Part shown: positions 59,712-64,000 of the stretch, one piece after another
How positions within the stretch are numbered: position 1 is the first letter of the stretch
How the letters are laid out: each line of letters opens with the position of its first letter
DNA from: Hyperoodon ampullatus
Lineage: Eukaryota > Chordata > Mammalia > Artiodactyla > Ziphiidae
Direction of reading: 5' to 3'
DNA: 64,000 nt
Assembly: GCA_949752795.1 (NCBI GenBank)
Contig: OX457068.1
Coordinates: 53,782,516 to 53,846,515 of the forward strand
Made by a program: the position numbers and the translations under genes
The notes under the pieces: generated by a model
The model's database searches: none
The model's input: only the letters and a program-made list of their open reading frames with translations
What the model was told of the DNA's origin: nothing

Positions 59712-60932
59712 CTAGAGAAGTTCCTTTAGCATTTGTTGTAAAGCTGGTTTGGTGGTGCTGAACTCTCTCAGCTTTTGTTTGTCTGTAAACCTTTTAATTT
59801 CTCCATCAAATCTGAATGAGATCCTTGCTGGGTATAGTAGTCTTGGTTGCAGGTTTCTCTCCTTCATCACTTTAATTATGTCCTGCCACTCCCTTCTGCC
59901 TTGTAGAGTTTCTGCTGAGGGATCAGCTGTTAACCTGATGGGGATTCCCTTGTTTGTTATTTGTTGTTTTTCCCTTGCTGCTTTTAATATGATTTCTTTG
60001 TGTTTAATTTTTGACAGTTTGATTAATATGTGTCTTGGCATATTTCTCCTTGGATTTATTCTGTATGGGACTGTCTGTGCCTCCTGGACTTGATTAACTA
60101 TTTCCTTTCCCATATTAGGGAAGTTTTCAACTATAATCTCTTCAAATATTTTCTCAGTCCCTTTCTTTTTCTCTTCTTCTTCTGGAACCCCTATAATTCG
60201 AATGTTGGTGCATTTAATGTTGTCCCAGAGGTCTCTGAGACTGTCCTGTGTTCTTTTCATTCTCTTTTCTTTATTTTGCTCTGCATCAGTTATTTCCACT
60301 ATTTTATCTTCCACCTCACTTATCCGTTCTTCTGTCTCAGTTATTCTGCTATTGATCCCATCTAGAGTATTTTTCATTTCATTTATTGTGTTTTTAATCG
60401 ATGCTTGATTCATCTTTAGTTCTTCTAGGTCCTTGTTAACTGTTTCTTGCATTTTGTCTATTCTATTTCCAAGATTTTGGATCTTGGAAATAGAATCTTG
60501 GATCAGCTTTACTATCATTATTCTGGATTCTTTTTCAGGTAGACTGCCTATTACCTCTTCATTTGTTAGGTCCGCTAGGTTTTTATCTTGCTCCTTCACC
60601 TGCTGTGTGTTTTTCTGTCTTCTCATTTTGCTTATGTTACTGTGTTTGGGGTCTCCTTTTTGCAGGCTGCAGATTCGTAGTTCCCGTTGTTTTTGGTGTC
60701 TGTCCCCAGTGGCCAAGGTTGTTTCAGTAGGTTGTGTAGGCTTCCTGGTGGGGGGAGTAGAGCCTGTGTTCTGGTGGTTGAGACTCGATCTTGTCTTTCT
60801 GGTGGACAGGTCCACGTCTGGTGGTATGTTTTGGGGTGCCTGTGGCCTAATTATGTTTTTAGGCAGCCTCTCTGTTAATGGGTGGGGTTGTGTTCCTGCC
60901 TTGCTAGTTGCTTGGCATAGGGTGACCAGCAC
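59712..60932 (-). CDS. L1 ORF1 protein, open, with 102-codon upstream extension
   Basis: The frame is open for 406 codons from 60,932. The conventional start is the Met at 60,626 (MRRQKNTQQVKEQDKN), giving 304 residues that align throughout with ORF1 of copy 1: coiled coil about 35-130, RRM about 139-220, C-terminal domain about 225-290, end LQQMLKELL. The upstream 102 codons begin MLVTLCQATSKAGTQPHPL, are rich in T, P, Q and R, and show no domain. The same ATG exists in copy 1 at 22,073. I favour 60,626 as the real start because ORF1 proteins of artiodactyl L1 typically begin there. ORF1p acts as RNA-binding chaperone in the cytoplasmic L1 particle. Confidence 0.88.
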   Translation of the reverse strand: MLVTLCQATSKAGTQPHPLTERLPKNIIRPQAPQNIPPDVDLSTRKTRSSLNHQNTGSTPPTRKPTQPTETTLATGDRHQKQRELRICSLQKGDPKHSNISKMRRQKNTQQVKEQDKNLADLTNEEVIGSLPEKESRIMIVKLIQDSISKIQNLGNRIDKMQETVNKDLEELKMNQASIKNTINEMKNTLDGINSRITETEERISEVEDKIVEITDAEQNKEKRMKRTQDSLRDLWDNIKCTNIRIIGVPEEEEKKKGTEKIFEEIIVENFPNMGKEIVNQVQEAQTVPYRINPRRNMPRHILIKLSKIKHKEIILKAAREKQQITNKGIPIRLTADPSAETLQGRREWQDIIKVMKERNLQPRLLYPARISFRFDGEIKRFTDKQKLREFSTTKPALQQMLKELL

Positions 60933-61139
60933 TCTAGTTTGCTGGTCATTGATTGAAGCTGGTTGCTGGTGTTGAGATGGAGATCTCTGGGAGATTTTCG
61001 CTGATTGATATTATGTGGAGCTGGGAGGTCTCTTGTGGACCCGTGTCCTGAAGTTGGCTCTCCCACTTCAGAGGCACAGCACTGACTCCTGGCTGCAGCA
61101 CCAAGAGCCTTTCATCTTCCCGGCTCAGGATAAAAGGGA

Positions 61140-61568
61140 GAAAAAGTGGAAAGAAAGAATTAGTAGAAGAAAGAAAGAGAGAGGGATAGAAAGGAAAAAG
61201 GAATGAAAGGAAGGAAGGAAGAAAGGAATAAAGGAGGGAGGGAGGGAGGAAGGATGGAAAGAAAGAAAGAAAAGAGGAAGAGAGGGAGGAATGAAAGAAA
61301 AATAAAGTGAAAGGAAGAGGGGTGGGAGGGAGGAAGGAAAGAAAGACAGGAGGGAGGGAGGGAGGAAGGAAAGAAAAAGAAAGGGTGAAAGGAAGCAGGG
61401 AGGGAGGGAGTGAGGAATGAAAGAAAAAGAAAGTGAAAGGAAGAGGGGTGTGAGGGAGGGAGGAAGGAAAGAAAGACAGGAGGGAGTGAGGAAGGAAAGA
61501 AAGAGAGAAAGAAGGAAAGGAGTGGTGGAGGGAGGGAGGGAGGGAGGAAGGGAAGGTAGGAAAAAAAG
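61140..61568 (-). repeat. GA-rich tract (sense C/T tract of L1 copy 2 5' UTR)
   Basis: Purine-only blocks of GGAA, GGGAGGGA and GAAAGA on the plus strand, longer and differently arranged from copy 1, including a repeated segment ('gaaagtgaaaggaagagggg' occurs near 61,305 and again near 61,430). Confidence 0.9.
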
Positions 61569-61747
61569 AGCAGGTAAAGTAAAATAGAATAAAGTTTGAA
61601 ATATAGTAGCATTATTAAAATTTAAAAGTAATTATTGAAAAAAAAAAACGGACCGATAGAACCGTGGGACATATGGTGGAAGCAAAGCTATACAGAGAGA
61701 ATCTTACACAGAAGAATACACATACACATTCACAAAAAGAGAGCAGG

Positions 61748-61952
61748 GGGAAAAATCAAAAATCTTGCTCTCCAAGTCCACCTCCTCAATTTGGGTTACT
61801 TCGTTGTAAAAAGAGGAAAAGGGCGAGAAGTCTGAAATCTTGCTAAGTCCACCTCCTTAATTTGGGATAATTCGTTGTAAAAAGAGGAAAAGGGGGGAAA
61901 GTCTTAAATCTTGTCCTCAAAGTCCACTTCCTCAATTTGGGATGATTCGCTG
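61748..61952 (-). repeat. three tandem units in L1 copy 2 5' UTR
   Basis: Same three units as at 22,831-23,040, with 'atcttg', 'tccacctcctcaatttggg', 'ttcgttgtaaaaagagg'. The number and order are conserved between the copies. Confidence 0.85.
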
Positions 61953-62603
61953 TCCATTCATGCACTCCACAGATGCAGGGCACATCAAGTGGACCATGGA
62001 GCTTTAATCCGCTGCCTCCGAGGCTGCACAGAGAGATTTCACTGTCTCTTCTCTGCTCTCACAGCTCCCATGTCTCAGCCTTGGACCGGCCCGCCTCTGC
62101 ACGTAGGTCGCCGGAGGGCGTCCGTTCTTCGCTCAGACAGGACGGGTTTAAAGGAGCCACTGATGTGGGGTCTCTGGCTCACTCAGGCAGAGGGGAGGGA
62201 GGGGCGTGCAGAGTGGGTCGGGCCTGCGGCGGCAGAGGCCGGCGTGACGTTGCACCAGACTGAGGCGCTCCGTGTGCTTTCCCAGGAAAGCCGTCCCCGG
62301 GTTCCGGGACCCCGGCAGTGGCGGGGTGCACAGGTCCCCCGGAAGGCGGGACGGACAGTGACCCGTGCTCGCACACAGGCCCCGCGGCGGCGGCAGCAGC
62401 AGCAGCCCCAGTGTCCCACGCCCATCTCCGGGGTCCGCGCCTTTAGCCGTGGCTCGCGCCGGTCTCCGGCGCTTCCCAAAGCAGCCCTCTTAATGCCCTC
62501 TCCTCGCGCACCAGGAAACAAAAGGGAAGAAAAAGCCTCTTGCCTCTTTGGCAGCTCCAGACCCTTTCCCCGGACTCCCTCCGGGCTAGCCATGGTGCAC
62601 TAA
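61911..62603 (+). other. antisense ORF in L1 copy 2 5' UTR
   Basis: 230 codons starting MSSKSTSSIWDDSLSIHALH, from the same ATG as the antisense frame of copy 1. After about 85 shared residues it runs through the 287-base GC-rich block (Arg/Gln-rich, RRRQQQQPQ). The frame beyond the block differs from copy 1 because 287 is not a multiple of three. Translation is unproven. Confidence 0.45.
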
Positions 62604-62720
62604 CCCCCTCAGGCTCTCTTCCTGCCGCCAGCCCCAGTCCTCTCCCTGCACTCCAACTGCTGGCCGATACCCAAGCCTCAGCTCCCAGCCCCGCCCGCCC
62701 CGGTGGCCGAGCAGACAAGC
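62050..62720. promoter_or_regulatory. CpG-rich promoter-like part of L1 5' UTR
   Basis: Strongly G+C-rich with dense CpG ('gtaggtcgccggagggcgtc', 'ggcccgcctctgc', 'cgcggcggcggcagcagcag'), contrasting with the A+T-rich window. Equivalent part in copy 1 is about 23,090-23,640. The survival of CpG suggests either a young age or incomplete methylation-driven decay. Confidence 0.65.
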
Positions 62721-63114
62721 CTCTCGGGCTGGTGTGTGCCTGAGGGCACCGATCCTCTGTGCCAAAATCTCTCCGCTTTGCCCTCCACACCCCTGTTGCT
62801 GTGCTCTCCTCCGCTACTCCGAAGCATTCCCCCTCCGCCACCTGCAGTCTCCGCCCGTGAAGGGGCTTGTAGTGTGTGGAAACCTTTCCTCCTTCACGGC
62901 TCCCTCCCACTGGTGCAGGTCCCGTCCCTATCCTTTTGTCTCTGTTTATTCTTTTTTCTTTTGCCCTATCCAGGTATGTGGGGAGTTTCTTGCCTTTTGG
63001 GGGGTCTGAGGTCTTCTGTCAGCGTTCAGTAGGTGTTCTGTAGGAGTTGTTCCACGTGTAGATGAATTTCTGATGTATCTGTGGGGAGGAAGGTGATCTC
63101 CGCGTCTTACTCTT

Positions 63115-63124
63115 CCGCCATCTT
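63115..63124 (-). promoter_or_regulatory. YY1-like motif at L1 copy 2 5' terminus
   Basis: Sense AAGATGGCGG, as in copy 1. The few bases 5' of it differ between the copies, which is usual for L1 start heterogeneity. Confidence 0.7.
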
Positions 63125-63134
63125 CCCAGGGTCT

Positions 63135-64000
63135 CTCATTGTAGTTTTGATTTGCATTTCTCTACTACTTAGTGATGTTGAGCAGCTTTTCATGTGCTTC
63201 TTGGCTATCTGTATGTCTCCTTTGGAGAAATGTCTATTTAGGCCTTCTGCCCATTTTTGGTTTGTCTTGTTTGTGTTTTTGATATTGAGCTGTGGACCTG
63301 CTTGTAAATTTTGGAGATTAATCCTTTGTCAGTTGCTTCATTTGCAAATATTTTCTCCCATTCTGAGGGCTGTCTTTTCATCTTATTTATGGTTTCCTTT
63401 GCTGTTCAAAAGCCTTGAAGTTTCATTAGGTCCCATTTGTTTATTTCTGTCTTTATTTCCATTACTCTAGGAGGTGGATCAAAAAAGATCTTGCTGTGAT
63501 TTACGTCAAAGAGTGTTCTTCCTATTTTTTCCTCTAAGAGTTTTATAGTGTCCGGTCTTACATTTAGGTCTCTAAGCCATTTTGAGTTTAATTTTGTGTA
63601 TGGTGTTAGGGAGTGTTCTAATGTCATTCTTTTATAGGTACCTGTCAAGTTTTTCCAGCACAACTTATTGAAGAGGCTGTCTTTTCTCCATTGTATATCC
63701 TTGCCTCCTTTGTCATAGATTAGTTGAGCATAGGTGCATGGGTTTATCTCTGGGCTTTCTATCTTATTCCATTGATCTATGTTTCTGTTTTTGAGCCAGT
63801 ACCATATTGTCTTGATTATTGTAGTTTTATAGTATTGTTTGATGTCAGGGAGTCCGATTCCTGCAGCTCTGTTTTTTCCCCTCAAGTCTGCTTTGGCAAT
63901 TCGAGGTCTATCGTGTCTCCATGCAAATTTTAAGATTTTTGTTTGACTTCCATAAAAAATGCCATTGGTAATTTGATAGGGATTGCATTGAATCTGTAGA
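63135..64000 (-). mobile_element. mid-age L1, continuation after nested insertion
   Basis: Starts with the second copy of 'ctcattgtagttttg' and continues ORF2 of the element at 54,786-55,476. The minus frame 63,885-63,406 (159 codons) reads MRGKNRAAGIGLPDIKQYYK and continues KTIWYWLKNRNIDQWNKIES, the ORF2 segment between RT and the C-terminal zinc-knuckle part. It runs off the window. Confidence 0.9.

Larger units (their letters stand above)
55477..63134 (-). mobile_element. full-length L1 retrotransposon (copy 2), nested in older L1
   Basis: About 7.66 kb, minus strand, with the same layout as copy 1: 5' terminus (AAGATGGCGG), CpG-rich 5' UTR, three tandem units (61,748-61,952), C/T tract (61,140-61,568), ORF1 (stop at 59,712), 58-base spacer, ORF2 (59,653-55,838), G-rich 3' UTR and a TTTTA-rich tail at 55,477-55,515. 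A 15-bp perfect target duplication brackets it and lies inside ORF2 of the older L1. Its 5' UTR is 287 bases longer than in copy 1 (62,205-62,491). The ORF2 damage shows it is inactive. Confidence 0.95.

Noticed and set aside
1..64000. CRISPR array, bacterial operon, phage or toxin-antitoxin system
   Set aside because: No spaced identical repeats, no ribosome-binding-site organised gene clusters; repeat content is plainly mammalian.

Overview
This is mammalian nuclear DNA, most likely from a cetacean. The pointers are a tRNA-derived SINE at 35.9-36.1 kb (sense start GGGCTTCCCTGGTGGCGCAG, with A and B boxes) that looks like the CHR/CHR-2 type of whales and dolphins, a related older SINE pair at 53.4-54.2 kb, L1 elements of artiodactyl/cetacean character, a mariner-type MITE, and a background of ancient L2/MIR copies. 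I find no host protein-coding exon, no host RNA gene and no CRISPR or bacterial feature. The window reads as a gene-poor, A+T-rich intergenic (or large intronic) region built from layered retrotransposons.

Layout: 1-16.6 kb is A+T-rich sequence with L2 and MIR relics, a minus-strand L1 tail at 7.6-8.1 kb, at least two plus-strand old L1 fragments at 11.2-14.3 kb and an MLT1-like LTR piece near 15.9 kb. At 16,619-23,924 lies a full-length minus-strand L1 (copy 1) in a target duplication containing a T-tract. Its ORF1 is open. Its ORF2 has one frameshift near 19.8 kb and has lost its normal stop codon. 23.9-35.9 kb is mostly unassigned with MIR, L2 and truncated L1 pieces. A SINE with a perfect 16-bp target duplication sits at 35.87-36.13 kb, an 80-bp mariner MITE at 36.66 kb, and an almost continuous minus-strand old L1 block at 37.4-44.1 kb. 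A possible small retrocopy is at 45.7-45.9 kb.

47.9-51.4 kb is an LTR provirus on the minus strand: two LTRs of about 520-550 bp, a 5-bp target duplication (ccact), a TATA box and AATAAA in the 5' LTR, and an interior of only about 2.4 kb with env-like and perhaps gag-like remnants but no visible pro-pol. 51.4-54.8 kb is an old minus-strand L1 carrying two SINEs. 54.8-64 kb is a medium-age minus-strand L1 split by a second full-length L1 (copy 2, 55,477-63,134) with a 15-bp target duplication. Copy 2 keeps ORF1 open, even with an upstream 102-codon extension, while its ORF2 is broken at five or more places.

Comparing the two full-length L1 copies reveals shared 5' UTR architecture: a YY1-like 5' terminus, a CpG-rich segment, three tandem units of about 60-75 bp, a long C/T tract on the sense strand, an antisense ORF beginning at the same ATG in both, and a sense-strand ORF1 extension. 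I see no convincing new host system; the L1 5' UTR features and the deleted provirus are the parts most worth checking.
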